Assembly (NCBI GenBank): GCA_005784505.1 | Contig: VCAZ01000032.1 | Location: 759,501 to 823,500 of the forward strand | From: Bagarius yarrelli | Lineage: Eukaryota; Chordata; Actinopteri; Siluriformes; Sisoridae | Length of the DNA: 64,000 nucleotides | Reading direction: 5' to 3' | Part shown: positions 35,026 through 45,885 of the stretch, one piece after another | Numbering within the stretch: position 1 is the stretch's first letter | Layout: the number at the start of each line of letters is the position of its first letter | Translations under genes and position numbers: made by a program | The notes under the pieces: generated by a model | The model's input: only the letters and a program-made list of their open reading frames with translations | Told to the model about the DNA's origin: nothing | Database searches by the model: none

Positions 35026-35397
35026 AGCCTAAATCCATTGTCAATACCCGCTTGTTCCTAATAAGGGTCCCAGGGATCTGCTGGAGTCCATCCCAGCTAT
35101 CAATGGACGAAAGGCAGGGGTAAAGAGGGCTTATTTGTCACATAAACTACAGTGCAGTGAAATTTGTTTCTTCATATATTTCATTTTAGAAGGTTGGGGG
35201 TCAGATCGCAGGGTCAGCTATGATACAGCGCCCCTGGAGCAGAAAGGGTTGGGTCTTGCTCAAAGACCCAACAGTGGCAGACTGGCAGCGGTGGGGCTTA
35301 AATTTAGGTCTTCCTGGTCTTCCTGGTCTTCCTGGTCTTCCAAACAACAACTGAACCATTTGACCCTGGACAGGTCACCAGGCCATCGCAGGACCTT
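35026..35397 (+). mobile_element. Repeat 'A' fragment split by repeat 'B'
   Basis: Repeat A runs from about 35040 (AATACCCGCTTGTTCC, CAGGGATCTGCTGGAGTCC) to about 35130 (GAAAGGCAGG). It continues at 35362 (GACCCTGGACAGGTCACCAG), exactly where intact copies read GACACCCTGGACAGATCACC. The 230 bp between is repeat B. Confidence 0.72.
35131..35361 (+). mobile_element. Retroposon 'B' nested in repeat 'A'
   Basis: TTGTCACATAAACTACAGTG, GTTTCTTCATATATTTCA, CAGATCGCAGGGTCAGC, GCCCCTGGAGCAGAAAGGG and CTTGCTCAAAGACCCAACAG follow the same order as at 16.5 kb. CTTCCTGGT is tandemly repeated four times near 35308-35340. Confidence 0.72.
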
Positions 35398-35559
35398 CAA
35401 GCAATTATATAAAAATAAAATTATTTTTGTAATCAAATAAGATTTAGTTTTGAATGTTTTTTTTAGGATTTTGTATAAGCCTTGTTTTTTGTACTGTTTG
35501 GTTACTTGTCTATTTTATTTTGCCAATGTTTGATCTTATAGTAATTTCTGACTACTTTT

Positions 35560-35569
35560 TTGTTATCTT

Positions 35570-35600
<31 letters not shown>

Positions 35601-35605
35601 TTTTT
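35560..35605. repeat. (TC)n microsatellite
   Basis: TC run of about 30 bp with one A interruption. Confidence 0.93.
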
Positions 35606-36890
35606 CCTTTATCTGGTCTGTCTGTTTCCATCCAGCTGTACTGATAAACGCTCCCGGTCTCACCGGTGAAGCGCTGCAGCTTCCGTACTGTGCCAAACTC
35701 TCTAATTTAACTCTGCCTTCCTAATTATGCCACCACTCACCCGGATGACATAACACAAGAACGCGAGAGAGATAGACCCCTCTATCACTCTTTCTCTCTC
35801 TAAAGCTCTCTGTTATCACGCAGGACCCGTCAATAAGCTCTAAGAGCCCTGTTTAGCGGTGAGGCCGTAGTGGGAGGCCCTGAGATGTGCTGGGCTTGAC
35901 AGAGACGGATGGAGTAAGCATCCAAGGCTTGCAAGGACAAAGGGACACACACACATTCCAGAGGAAAGAGCGAATGAGTGGGAAAAGATGGTAGAAGCTT
36001 TAACAACAGTCTAATTTCACATTTAATCTCTTGATGACCGTCATGATCACCTGCAGCAGGGGGAGACTTCGAAAACGGGGATTTTTTTTCTGGCACTTTA
36101 AGTGTTACGGCGCTGGATATAGTCCGATTTTCATCATTAAACAAGCCGATTATTACACAACATCAAGTCTGAATCCAGATCTTTATTTAGGAGAAGCAAT
36201 GAAGCCTTGGAATGTAGCAAAAACATCTAAAAACCAGGGCTGGTTTAATAATAATAATAATTCAATATAATCAATAAGAAGGTTTCTCCACTGATCTGTG
36301 CTAAAAACAGACATGGGTAGTAAAGTGTTAGATTTATTTTGTTCCATTTACTAGAGTGGATGTACTTTTAACAGTTGGTTTAACTGTTTTTTTTTTTTTT
36401 ACTCTTACCCAAGTTCATTTTTAATCAGATAATTTGACTTTTATTTCTCTACATTTGATGTTGTTCCTCCGTTACTATTAAATATTATTGATGTAAATGT
36501 AGCTTTATTAATTGGTGTCCATCATGTTGCGTATAATGAGATAATAGACTGCAGTCGTCTAAAGTTCCTACGTGAAACACACTCGTTTATTAAAGTTCAG
36601 AAAATAACGACAGAAGAAGCGTGAATTTTAGTAGAGACAAAAACACACATGACAGAAACTTACACTCCAATGGAGAAAAACACACAGTTCCCTAATGTGA
36701 CGTCTTCAGTGGGACTAAAATAAGTGATCAGGTGATCAGTGTAAAGTAACTCCAGCTCAACCTGAGGAAACATCTTTCATCATCATCATCATCATCATCA
36801 CTATTTAATGGAGATTCTGTAATTATGGATACTTTAATCTTACTGTAAGTTACTATCAAATCTCACACACTCTCTGCTTTTAACTCTTTT
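35606..36890. other. Intergenic sequence, nothing recognised
   Basis: A (CAT)n run at 36778-36801 and poly-T at 36388. No element or exon recognised; frames of about 100 codons lack known domains. Confidence 0.4.
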
Positions 36891-36894
36891 TCTA

Positions 36895-37069
36895 TTTTTA
36901 CATTTACAGCATTTGGCAGACGTCCTTATCCAGAGCGACTTACATTTATCTCATTTATACAACCGAGCCATTGGGGGCCCAGCAGTGGCAGCTTGGTGGT
37001 TCTGGGAATTAAACCCTGGTCTTTTAATTAGCAGTCTAACACCTTAACCATTATGCTATCAAATCCCTG
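36895..37069 (-). mobile_element. V-SINE-like retroposon, reverse orientation
   Basis: Tail complement TTTGGCAGACGTCCTTATCC and GAGCGACTTACATTTATC are intact. The body lacks AAGGGCCTTGCTC, going from CATTGGGGG straight to CCCAGCAGTGGC. Head complement ACACCTTAACCATTATGCTA is decayed. Confidence 0.85.
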
Positions 37070-37965
37070 AGTTGTGTAGTTTTTAGTTAGTATTTTTTTT
37101 TTCTGTATTCAAAATTTTACCCTCATTTATTCAGATCCAAAGTAACTAATAACTCACGGCTAGAGGAATCTCATCATTCCACACTTTACTACTCTCTTAC
37201 TCACTTTAAACATTAATACTTTTACTGATACTTCAGTCATTATTTTTATTAAGTAGTTGTATCTAGATAAAAATCAAAAATCTGTATGACTCATAAATCA
37301 TTTCAATTAAATGCTGTATTCAGAAAGAATTTGCACATTTCCCGTTGCCCCCTTGTATTGTGTTAACTAACAGAAGGGGGGGGATGAAACCTGAAGGGGG
37401 GGGGGGGGGGTGTTAAAAACAAAGCAGAGACATGAGGTGAGAAGCAGAAATAAGATCAGCCTGGAAATCCTTGCACTGTATATACACTGTTATTGAATGG
37501 CAATAAATTGTTATAATGGTAATTTACGCTATAAATAAAACTGAAAAAACGCTACAAATTCAATCTGAAATGTTTCCCTTGTTTTTTTTTATTATGTGAT
37601 GAGAAGCAGAAAGCAAATTTTGATTTGGCACAGAATTAATAAAACAGATCTACATGTTTTTCCTACACATCGCGATCTGATATCATGTTCAATGCGTCTA
37701 TTTTTTATCCATATAAAAAAGTCTATCGGTGTGGAGGAAGCGAGGGAAGATATTTCTGCTTCATTGTGTTGTTTTTGCTTTTCTCAGATGATTTTCTCTG
37801 CCAATTTTCACCCTCTATCTATTTCTCAGCACAACATTTAGCAGCTTTCTGGAATCTGGAGCCTTTTCCAAACTGTTCTGATCGTGAAATGTCACCTGGC
37901 AGCTGAACACACTTGCAGGAGAGAGAAGTGAATGTCTTTTTATATTTATACATTTACTTACAACT
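37070..37965. other. Intergenic sequence with a G run
   Basis: G runs at 37376-37383 and 37397-37411. No element or exon recognised. Confidence 0.4.
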
Positions 37966-37998
37966 AACACACACACACACACACACAGACACACACAC
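37966..37998. repeat. (AC)n microsatellite
   Basis: AC run with one GAC interruption; a short (CAT)n run follows at 38018-38031. Confidence 0.9.
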
Positions 37999-38299
37999 TA
38001 TTGAGTTATGATAAAGATCATCATCATCATCATTTATCTTTGACATCATCATTTTTGGTTCATTTATGTTCCTCGATTTTGGTTATGATGCTTCATATTT
38101 TTTCACTTAAAAATGATACGTTTGTATAAGTTAAAGTCCCACCATTAAAAAAATGGTTTTACCCCAGAGTGTTTTTTTGCTGGGTTTTTAGATGACAGGC
38201 TGCATTTTGTAACATGTACAAACACTTTGCACTTTATTGACTTCTGAATATATGTAAAAAATATTTTTAAAAAATGCACACTGACATAGAGATATGATT

Positions 38300-38802
38300 T
38301 TTTTTTAGAATAAATATAAAAAAACACATTGGTACAAAAACACTACAACATTAAATATAAACTTATAAAAACATTATTTGTTTTAATTATATATTATATA
38401 TATAATATATATATATATCTATATATATATATATATATATTATATGTATTTTTTTGTTATTATACATATATTTTATAATACATCCGTGGTACGAGTGTGT
38501 TTTTTATATTTATTCTAATGGTTACGCCATTAGAGTTGAAGGCATAAGGTTGAGTGGAGGCATACGTTTTTTTGAGGATATATATATACTCAAAAAAAAA
38601 CCTTATGCCGTCCGTACTGGCCCCGATTGTAGGTCCCCGTGTGTCAGCCAGACAGCCGTGTTGAATTGATGCTCGAGAGTGGCTGATGGTATTCATGCTA
38701 CTCCACTCAACACTCTCTTGGCGTAACCTTTAGAATAAATATAAAAACACCACACTGGTACAAAATAATAAAACATTAAACATTATTTGTAAAATAAAAT
38801 AA

Positions 38803-38837
<35 letters not shown>

Positions 38838-38920
38838 TTGTATTTTTTTGTTATTACATATATTTTTATAATATATATATATATGTATACTCGAAAAAAA
38901 AAAAACCTATTATAATTTTT
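38300..38920. repeat. AT-rich palindromic and tandemly duplicated segment
   Basis: TAGAATAAATATAAAAA...GGTAC occurs at 38305-38334 (direct), inverted at 38488-38517, and direct again at 38731-38761. (AT)n tracts and GTATTTTTTTGTTATTA follow both direct copies (38445 and 38841). Arms 38488-38566 and 38695-38761 form an imperfect inverted repeat of about 70 bp; inside it are a hairpin with 10-bp arms (TTTTTTTGAG 38567-38576, CTCAAAAAAA 38589-38598) and an outer pair GCATAAGGTT/AACCTTATGC (38542-38551, 38599-38608). Strong cruciform potential. Confidence 0.85.
38605..38731 (+). repeat. 127-bp duplicated segment, copy 1
   Basis: Begins ATGCCGTCCGTACTGGCCCC and ends CTTGGCGTAACCTTT. Identical to 39824-39949 except for one extra T (CCGATTGTAGG against CCGATGTAGG). 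Embedded in the palindromic AT-rich block and of much higher GC than its surroundings. Confidence 0.95.
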
Positions 38921-39075
38921 ATTAATGTTGTTGTAGTTATTATTATATGAAATAAACTGAATGTCAGATTCATTTATTTTTTCTTTCTGGAAATAATTGT
39001 ACTTTTTTTTATCAAAAACATTTCAATAAAAAATGTCTATTGAATAGTTTAACATTTGTATAATCTTGCTAAAAC
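38921..39075. other. AT-rich intergenic sequence
   Basis: Nothing recognised. Confidence 0.4.
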
Positions 39076-39222
39076 ATTGTGAGTTTTATTCCCAGCACCA
39101 CCAAGCTGCCACTGTTTGGGCCCCTGAGCATGGCCCTTAATCCTCACTTAGTCAGCTAATCAGATAAATGAGATAAACATAAATCGCTTTGATTGTCTGC
39201 AAAAATGTCCTAAATGTAGAGA
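39076..39222 (+). mobile_element. V-SINE-like retroposon, 5' truncated
   Basis: Starts within the B box (GAGTTTTATTCCCAGCACC), continues with TGGGCCCCTGAGCATGGCC and ends in a decayed tail AAATCGCTTTGATTGTCTGC. Confidence 0.78.
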
Positions 39223-39823
39223 TTAAATAAATAAATATTTCAATTCCATACCAAATTTCTCATCTGTTAATGACCTGTACTGTAAAATATTTCTGGAAAC
39301 ATTTCTTCCGACTCTTTAAACCAAGAATCTGCCATGACAAAAAATGACCTCAGAGACTTCCAATAAAAAAATTCTTCTCCTTCAAAGTTAATATAAGTTT
39401 AAAGTCTTGCAGTAATCTCGCTTCAGGCTGAAGTGTGGAAGTTTCCACTGGTCAGAAACATGTCTATTCCTCCAGACGTGTGAAAAACCAGTCGGAATAG
39501 TGCTTTATAAGCGCGACTGAGCTCATATGCTGGCTGAGAAGCAGGAAGATGTCTGATTCCAGCACGTAGGTAGAACTTGGAGCCGTCTCGTCCTCACCTC
39601 CCACCGCCGTGCGAAATAACAAACCCGGCAAAGTTTTCTTCAGAGAAGCTTCGGAGAAGTTTTTTCGAGGTCGTGCATGAACGATTATTACAAATCGACG
39701 GATGTCTAAGCAGGGCGCTCGGTGTTCGGCTTTTTCTGGGTTGCGCTAAATGTATCCTTTACAAATGTCAAATCTTGCAGGATTTGCAAGGAAGTCTGAC
39801 TGAATATATTTTTAAACCTAACG
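39223..39823. other. Unique sequence left of duplicated segment
   Basis: Balanced composition without repeats from about 39400. A 101-codon frame (39577-39882) runs into the duplicated segment but has no recognised domain. Possibly the original context of the duplicated block. Confidence 0.4.
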
Positions 39824-39949
39824 ATGCCGTCCGTACTGGCCCCGATGTAGGTCCCCGTGTGTCAGCCAGACAGCCGTGTTGAATTGATGCTCGAGAGTGG
39901 CTGATGGTATTCATGCTACTCCACTCAACACTCTCTTGGCGTAACCTTT
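39824..39949 (+). repeat. 127-bp duplicated segment, copy 2
   Basis: Same orientation as copy 1 and 1.22 kb to its right. Flanked by unique sequence on both sides, so this is the better candidate for the source locus. Confidence 0.95.
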
Positions 39950-40632
39950 CAGTGAGAAGATCTCCAGAGACGCTTCAAACCCACTCGGTGTTATAAGTGG
40001 GCTCGATCCTCCAGCTCTGGGCCTTGGAGGTCTTCAAGACGTTTCTGTTTGGACACGGCAGGAAGCTGAGGTCTGTCATGAGAATTTCCAATTTTCAACC
40101 ACACAGGTGTCTTCTGTCATAGAACTGGCGACCACATGCTTCCCTCTAGATGCGTAAATCTGGCCATCCGCACTGTTTTGACCTTCTGCTCATGATGCAT
40201 CACATGACATAACCCACTCAGAGAATACCGCAATCGATCCTCTTCCTCATACATCAGCCTACGAAATCCTGCGATTCTCCGGCATCGTCGTGATTGACAG
40301 GAGCTTTTGAACCCTCAACTCCTGCTACGGATCCCTGCCACTACTCACATAACATTATCCAGCTAGTTTTTCTTTCCAAATATGCTGATTCCAAGATCTG
40401 AGAGTAAATTGATTATTTGGTTTGTGTCTTCGTTTCATTTCACGCTACAGAAGTTCAAGCGGCAACAAAAAAAAAGCAAGAAGAAACAAATAACACTTGC
40501 ATAGAAATATGTGGGAAGAGAAGGAGCTGGAAATGTTGTGTTTTTAACATGAGGACATGCATGTTTTTATAAGAAAATGAGGACTTGCGCTTGGATGATC
40601 ATGTGTTTAAATCCCATTGTTTTTATGGATTT
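39950..40632. other. Unique balanced sequence
   Basis: Repeat-free to about 40440, with balanced GC. No exon recognised; could be conserved non-coding DNA but nothing specific supports it. Confidence 0.3.
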
Positions 40633-40801
40633 TTAGGTCAGTGATTAAGGTGTTGGACTGCTAAGCAGAAGATTGTGGGTTTGATTCCTGGAACCACCAA
40701 GTTACCACCACTGGGCCCCTAAGCGAAGCCCTTAATCCCTAATACATAAAAATGAATGTAAGTGGCTCAGAATAAGGGTGGCTGCCAAATACGTAAATGT
40801 A
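40633..40801 (+). mobile_element. V-SINE-like retroposon
   Basis: TTAGGTCAGTGATTAAGG, GGGTTTGATTCCTGGAACC and GGGCCCCTAAGCGAAGCCC are present. The segment between body and tail is shortened (CCCTAATACATAAAAATG), and the tail has changes (GTGGCTCAGAATAAGGGTGG). Confidence 0.82.
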
Positions 40802-41506
40802 TTTGTTGTTAATGGTAATTTTGATAGAATTGCTGATTTGAACAAGCATCAATTCCACTGTGTCCTTTTATCCTTTGTCTCGGGTTGTGATGCTAAAGGC
40901 GTATATGACCCTTAAACTTTGAAAGTTAAAACCATTTTCTTTACTCTCAACCTAGTTGGGTCTGCCTGTAAACTGTTTGTTTCAAAATAAAGGTTTTTAT
41001 AATCAATTACTTACTAAAACTTATAGTATCTACTGTAATAGTGTAAGACATTTAATGTGACAATTACAGCAATTACAAGAGCAGAATTCTCGCAAAGCCA
41101 TCTGACAGAAAGCAGACCGTAGTTTTGACGACATCGCGGCTGTTCGACCGCAGACTAGCAAACAGAGTTTCGCCATTATCCCGACTGGACACGGCAGGAA
41201 ACTCATCTGGTGTTGGAGGCAGTGTGGCTTCTCACACTGAGTATCACCGCTGTGCCCTTGAGAAACGTCCTGCTGCGTGAAAGACTCTGGATTTCAAAAG
41301 CGGTGTTTTGTTTCACTTTTTTTTTTTTTTTTAATGCACGTTTTGAACTTTGAAAAGCACAGTAGGAGTAACAAGGCGACTTCCTGTTCATAAAAACGTT
41401 ACACAGATTTTATAGTGCCGGTGGTGTTTAGAATAATGTGCAGTTACTGACTTCAGCATTATTATGTTTTGACATGAAATTTTGTCCTGTGGCTCAGTAT
41501 GAAAAG
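40802..41506. other. Unique intergenic sequence
   Basis: Poly-T run at 41317-41332. GGACACGGCAGGAAACTCAT near 41187 resembles GGACACGGCAGGAAGCTGAG at 40052, a possible local duplicate. Nothing else recognised. Confidence 0.4.
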
Positions 41507-41599
41507 TAGAGTTTCACTAATATGGATTTTTTGGATGTTTATTTGCGCGATAACTGATATGAAGAACCGATAAGTTGTTTTTTTTTAATAACAGTACTG

Positions 41600-41815
41600 A
41601 ACATTTTACATTTACAGCATTTACAAGTGAGCATCAGTGTTTTGAATCTAATGCGTTGGGCTACTGGGAACCAGTGTAGTGAACCAGCGCAGCAGTGAGG
41701 TGGTGTGTAAACATTTCGGTAGGCTAAAAGCAACAAGTGCAGCTGCATTCTGAATCATCTGCAGAGGACGAATTGCACTCAGAGGTGGACCTGCCAGGAG
41801 TAAGTTGCTCCATTT
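41600..41815 (-). mobile_element. L2-like LINE coding fragment, reverse orientation
   Basis: On the minus strand, overlapping frames read LLLAGPPLSAIRPLQMIQNA, then a frameshift and SLHWFPVAQRIRFKTLML, the conserved end of the reverse-transcriptase region of fish L2-group LINEs. It then joins abruptly to TGTAAATGCTGTAAATG, the 3' tail, so the C-terminal end is deleted. Confidence 0.72.
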
Positions 41816-41829
41816 TACAAAAAAACAAC

Positions 41830-41952
41830 TCTTACCACCAAGCTACCACTCATGGACCCCTAAACAAGGCCCTAAACCCTGAACAAAAAGGTTTTAGATA
41901 AAAGTATGTCGCAATAGATAAGTATGTCTACCGAATGGCAGAAATGTACATT
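41830..41952 (+). mobile_element. V-SINE-like retroposon, 5' truncated
   Basis: CACCAAGCTACCACTCATGG, CCCCTAAACAAGGCCC and tail GATAAGTATGTCTACCGAAT. Strongly diverged. Confidence 0.68.
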
Positions 41953-42212
41953 TTACATCAATAAAAACAAAGCGGTCCAAAACTTGAGTAAATAAACAAA
42001 TACTTAACAAAATAGTCATTAAATGGCAACTACAAACAATAAAAGCTTTGATGAGGTAATTAAGGGTAAAACAATTAGCTAACAAAGAACATACACACAT
42101 TTCTATCAAATTAAAAATATTTTAAACTTAATCTAGTTTAGTCTGGTGTTATCTCGGTTCAGCAAAACTGATAGAGAATTATTTGCTAATATGTTAAAAG
42201 AAGTCTATCAGT

Positions 42213-42388
42213 GAAGTGGTAGCTCATGGGTACGGTGTTGGACTACCAACCCAAAGATTGTGGGTTTGAGTCCCAGCTTCACCAAGCTTCACCAAGCCAC
42301 CACTACTGGCCCCTAAGCAAGGCCCTTAACCCCCCAATTGCTCAGTGGTATAAATGTAAGTCGCTCTGGATAAGAATGTCAAAGCTAA
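42213..42388 (+). mobile_element. V-SINE-like retroposon
   Basis: GTGGTAGCTCATGGGTACGG (A box with small change), GGGTTTGAGTCCCAGC, and a duplicated CTTCACCAAG unit. The tail ends early after CGCTCTGGATAAGAATGTC. Confidence 0.88.
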
Positions 42389-42440
42389 TTGAATATATTA
42401 TTACTGTCGTAGTGCAATGCTGTAACGAAGAAGCAATGCG

Positions 42441-42642
42441 GAGAAGTGGTAGCGCAGTGGTTAAGGTGTTGGACTGCTAATTGGACGATTGGGGTTTGAT
42501 TCCCAGCACCACCAATTGCCACTGTTGGTCCCCTGAGCAAGGCTCTTAACCTCTAATTGCTCAGTTGTATGAAAGAGATAAATATAAGTCGCCCTGGATA
42601 AGGGCGTCTACCAAAATGCAGCAAATGTAATGGAAATGTAAC
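42441..42642 (+). mobile_element. V-SINE-like retroposon, full length
   Basis: Well-preserved: GTGGTAGCGCAGTGGTTAAG, GGGGTTTGATTCCCAGCACC, CCCCTGAGCAAGGCTC, GTCGCCCTGGATAAGGGCG and a GTAATGGAAATG tail. Lies 53 bp downstream of the previous copy in the same orientation. Confidence 0.9.
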
Positions 42643-42829
42643 GGCTGTAATGTCTTGAATGCAAATTTTTAAAAAGATTGCTTCAAATATCGTTAAACTA
42701 ATATCCGATAATAAAAAAGGTAAAATATCGGGAAAAAATATCAGTGAAACCAAAAACTGGTCGATCTTTAATGGTCCCCAAATGCGTGTATCTCTGATAA
42801 GATTAGGAAATGTGCTTCTGTCTCTCTGT

Positions 42830-43510
42830 AATGATTACTGGTTTCTGCCTGGTTGTAATTATTCGCCGTCATTTCAGGCACTGCTGCGTTGATTTTTTTT
42901 GTCATTATTTTGTTTAACGTAGCCGCCTGATTTTAATGGCTCCCACGTCGTTCATTTCCCGTCCTAAGCTCAGATGGTTTTACAAGCTTAGCGTCTGTTT
43001 AGAGGCTTTAAATGCCTGTTTTTATATCTCGCACGGCTCAGTGCTGGCAAAAAAAAGAAACGGAGAGCAAGAGTCTGGTTACCGATACGGCGAGACGAAT
43101 TCATTTAAGTGCCCGAAACTTTCAAGGCGAGGGAATAAGCAGAGGACAAGGAATGTGGAGAATGAAGCTCACGCTCATTATCAGAAGAGAGATAGGAATG
43201 TTTTTTTTTTTTCCAATCCTGTTTGGCGGAGATTTAGCGCTGCTTACATTGGCCGCTCTGTAATTTTCTTTGAAACAAGACAGACGCCTTTTCCATCTGA
43301 TCCTTTTACAAGGCATGCGGTTATTGCCGAAAGCCCGGGAGAGACGCTATTCCAGATTTTACGGCTCGCCGTTCATAATTTTTCGAGATGATCGTCGGTG
43401 TAAAGTGTGAAATAATGCAAGCTGTGATTCTCATCAGTGTTTGACATTTAGCGTATCGGGGCCTGTTAAAGGCGACGGTGTGGAAAGAAGACTAGATGAA
43501 CTTCTCTTTT
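42830..43510. promoter_or_regulatory. Unique block, candidate conserved non-coding DNA
   Basis: Repeat-free apart from one T12 run (43201). Homeodomain-like words occur (AATGATTACTGG, TTGTAATTATTCGCC, GATTTTAATGGC), and the texture is uniform across 0.6 kb. Two overlapping frames (42936-43391 and 43012-43263) pass through without domains or splice context. Confidence 0.35.
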
Positions 43511-43762
43511 TTATTCGTCACTCCCTCGCTAGGCTATGAAACTACATGCTGGAGTTTTTTTTTTTCATTTTCTGGAGCCTTCCACACCTAAACTTGTAGA
43601 AAAAAAGGGTTTTTTAGGACTCCTGGTTTAGTCTTTTTGACGGTTGGGTAAATAATCATGATATTAAACTTTACACCATAAGACACACCAGGTCATGTTT
43701 CCTACCAGGAAACAGTTACAGCTTCATCTTAATTTGTGTATTTTTAATTAGTTACGATTGTG
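43511..43762. other. Intergenic sequence, nothing recognised
   Basis: T-rich; no element seen. Confidence 0.4.
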
Positions 43763-43898
43763 TGATTGATTCCCAAAACTACCAAGCTGCCACTGCTGGG
43801 CCCCTGAGCAAGGCCCTTAACCTTCAACTACTAAGTTAAATAAAAAAAAAATAAAAAAAACAAAAGAACATCTTCCATTTGCTAGAAACATACATTTA
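43763..43898 (+). mobile_element. V-SINE-like retroposon, 5' truncated
   Basis: Starts in the B box (GTGATTGATTCCCAAAAC), body GGGCCCCTGAGCAAGGCCC. An A-rich expansion at 43844-43866 replaces part of the tail before AACATCTTCCATTTGC. Confidence 0.78.
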
Positions 43899-44600
43899 AT
43901 TAAAATTTATAGCTAGTCTTAATCTCAGACGGCAAACAAAACTAGACTCCCTCTGATTGGTAGACATGCATTCCGTGTTTATTAAAACGTATGACGATCA
44001 GCAAATCGCAAAATATTTTCCATTTATATAAAAGTTAGGGACTTATAGACTCTATATATAAATTGTTGTTAACTAATTCAAATGCGAGTTTAAAGCTCCG
44101 CCCACTGACCAAGCCAACAAGGTTTGGAACCAGAATCTGGGCACCGGTCCATAATTCTTTCACTGAAAATGTGCAGCTCGGCCTCCAATTGGGCTCCAGC
44201 ACCGGGTTTCTTTGAATTCTCGTCCAACTATCCAGAGTCAACATGAAAACCTCCAACAGATTTGTTTCAGGAAACAGCCGGAAAGCTAAAAAGCCCAAAT
44301 GCACTGTGTTTTTTTCCCAGTCTGATCCTGGAGAATTGGAGTGGGTTCTGTATTCATGCGTCAGTAATGTAAAGATGCTGTTTAGGCTGAATGCCGTGTG
44401 AGAGTGTGTGAGAGAGTGTGTAAGAGAGTGTGTGAAAGCGGGAGACAGAAATCTCTGCAAATAAATCGTCTGTGGTCTGAAACAGAAAGACAGATTGATC
44501 TGATTGTCTGTCATATTTAAATACACACATATGCAAGCTGTGCTGTTCAGACGGGTCATCCAATTGATCAAAGTCTTAGCAGGGGATTCAAACCACCAGG
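43899..44600. other. Intergenic sequence, nothing recognised
   Basis: A short GTGAGAGAGTGTGTAAGA-type tandem run at 44398-44440. A long minus-strand frame (44035-44832) is open because it continues from the neighbouring GA tract; it has no known domain. Confidence 0.45.
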
Positions 44601-44610
44601 ATACTGACAG

Positions 44611-44612
44611 GT

Positions 44613-44660
<48 letters not shown>

Positions 44661-45078
44661 CCAAACAAAAAGGGAGAATGAGCAAAGGACACAGATAGAG
44701 ACAAAAAGAGAAAGATAAATCAGAGAGAGATAAAGAGAGAGAGAGAGAGACAGAGAGACAGGAGAAAGAGAGAGACAGAGACAGAAAGAGGGAGAGACAG
44801 ACAGACAGACAAATAGACACAGATAGAGACAAAGAGAAAAAGATAAATCAAGGAGAGAGAGAGAGACAGAGAGAGACAGAGACAAATAGAGACAAAGAGT
44901 GAAAGATAAATCGGAGAAAGAAAGAGGGGGAGAGAGAGAGAAAGATAGAGACAGACAGAAAAAGAGAGAGACAGGGACAGACAGACACAGATAGAGACAA
45001 AGAGAGAAAGACAAATCAGAGAGAGATAAAGAGACACAGAAGAAGAAAGAGAAAGAGATACATAGAGAGAAAAAAGAG
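44611..45078. repeat. Purine-rich (GA) tract
   Basis: About 470 bp dominated by G and A on the plus strand, with a clean (GA)n core at 44617-44656 and recurring GACAGACA and GATAAATCAGAGAGAG units about 110-130 bp apart (44712, 44842, 44906, 45012). Leu/Ser-rich minus-strand frames are artefacts. Confidence 0.9.
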
Positions 45079-45885
45079 AGCAACCGGTGGGCTATAGTTG
45101 AACTCCAGATAAAAGTCAGATTAAGGATTACAAGAAACAAAATGGGAGCATGCAGAGACACTGAGAGAGGGACTCTCAGGAACAGAGAGAGGGAGGGAGA
45201 GGGGGGATGAGAGTTTTTAACACATACGATATAATGTCTTTTTCTTGTCTCACACAGTTTTTTAATGCTGATCGTTCCAGTCAGAGAATCGCTTTATTAA
45301 ACCGTCATTACTGCGAAGTCCAACACGCGCTTCATTAACTTTTTAACGGTTTTTTTCACGTAAATTTGACGTTATTTAATGTCGCAAGATAACTGAGCCT
45401 TTCTTCTTTTATCTTTATGTTCCATCGTTAAATTGTTCTCGACTTCTCGACCTGCTGGCCTTTCCCCTTCTCCCCCCACCACTACACCCCCTCCCCCGTA
45501 TCCTGCGTCAAACAGGAAATTGATTACAACCCCACGTGTAAGTAGACTTACTGAACACATCAGGAATGATGGAGTCCAGCTACCGCTTCCTGGCCGACGG
45601 CTACAGTTTGAAGCCGTGCTCTTGAATATCGGAAGGGATTGCAGGACTCGGCTCTTGGAACTTGCAGGTGATGCTCGTGCGATGGCTTAATTATAGGAAG
45701 CGAACGCTGTGACAGATCGAGCTTCTGGCGAGCTTCAGAGCGGCTGGTAATTTGCTAACGCTCAAATTTAGCAAGAATTAAAAAAAAAAAAAAAGTGAAA
45801 AGATCCAGCAGGTGAATTTTTGGTGTCACCATTGAGACCACACCAAGGTGAATTTATGACTTTTACTCTGAACAGAAAGGAATGA
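45079..45885. other. Intergenic sequence, nothing recognised
   Basis: GA-rich tail at 45160-45210 and a C-rich segment at 45463-45500. Short chance frames only. Confidence 0.4.

Larger units (their letters stand above)
41507..42772 (+). mobile_element. Possible hAT element filled with nested retroposons
   Basis: The right end ATATCAGTGAAACCAAAAAC then TGGTCGATCTTTA (42741-42771) matches the hAT right terminus of 17.13 kb. TAGAGTTTCACTAATATGG near 41507 and CGATAACTGATATGAAG could be the decayed left end. Between them are a LINE piece and three SINE copies, listed separately. Confidence 0.42.

Noticed and set aside
42936..43391. 151-codon frame as an exon
   Set aside because: No domain and it passes through a T12 run as poly-Phe; the block reads more like non-coding DNA.
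44035..45161. 265- and 197-codon minus-strand frames
   Set aside because: Products of a GA tract on the plus strand; composition is Ser/Leu repeats with no domain.
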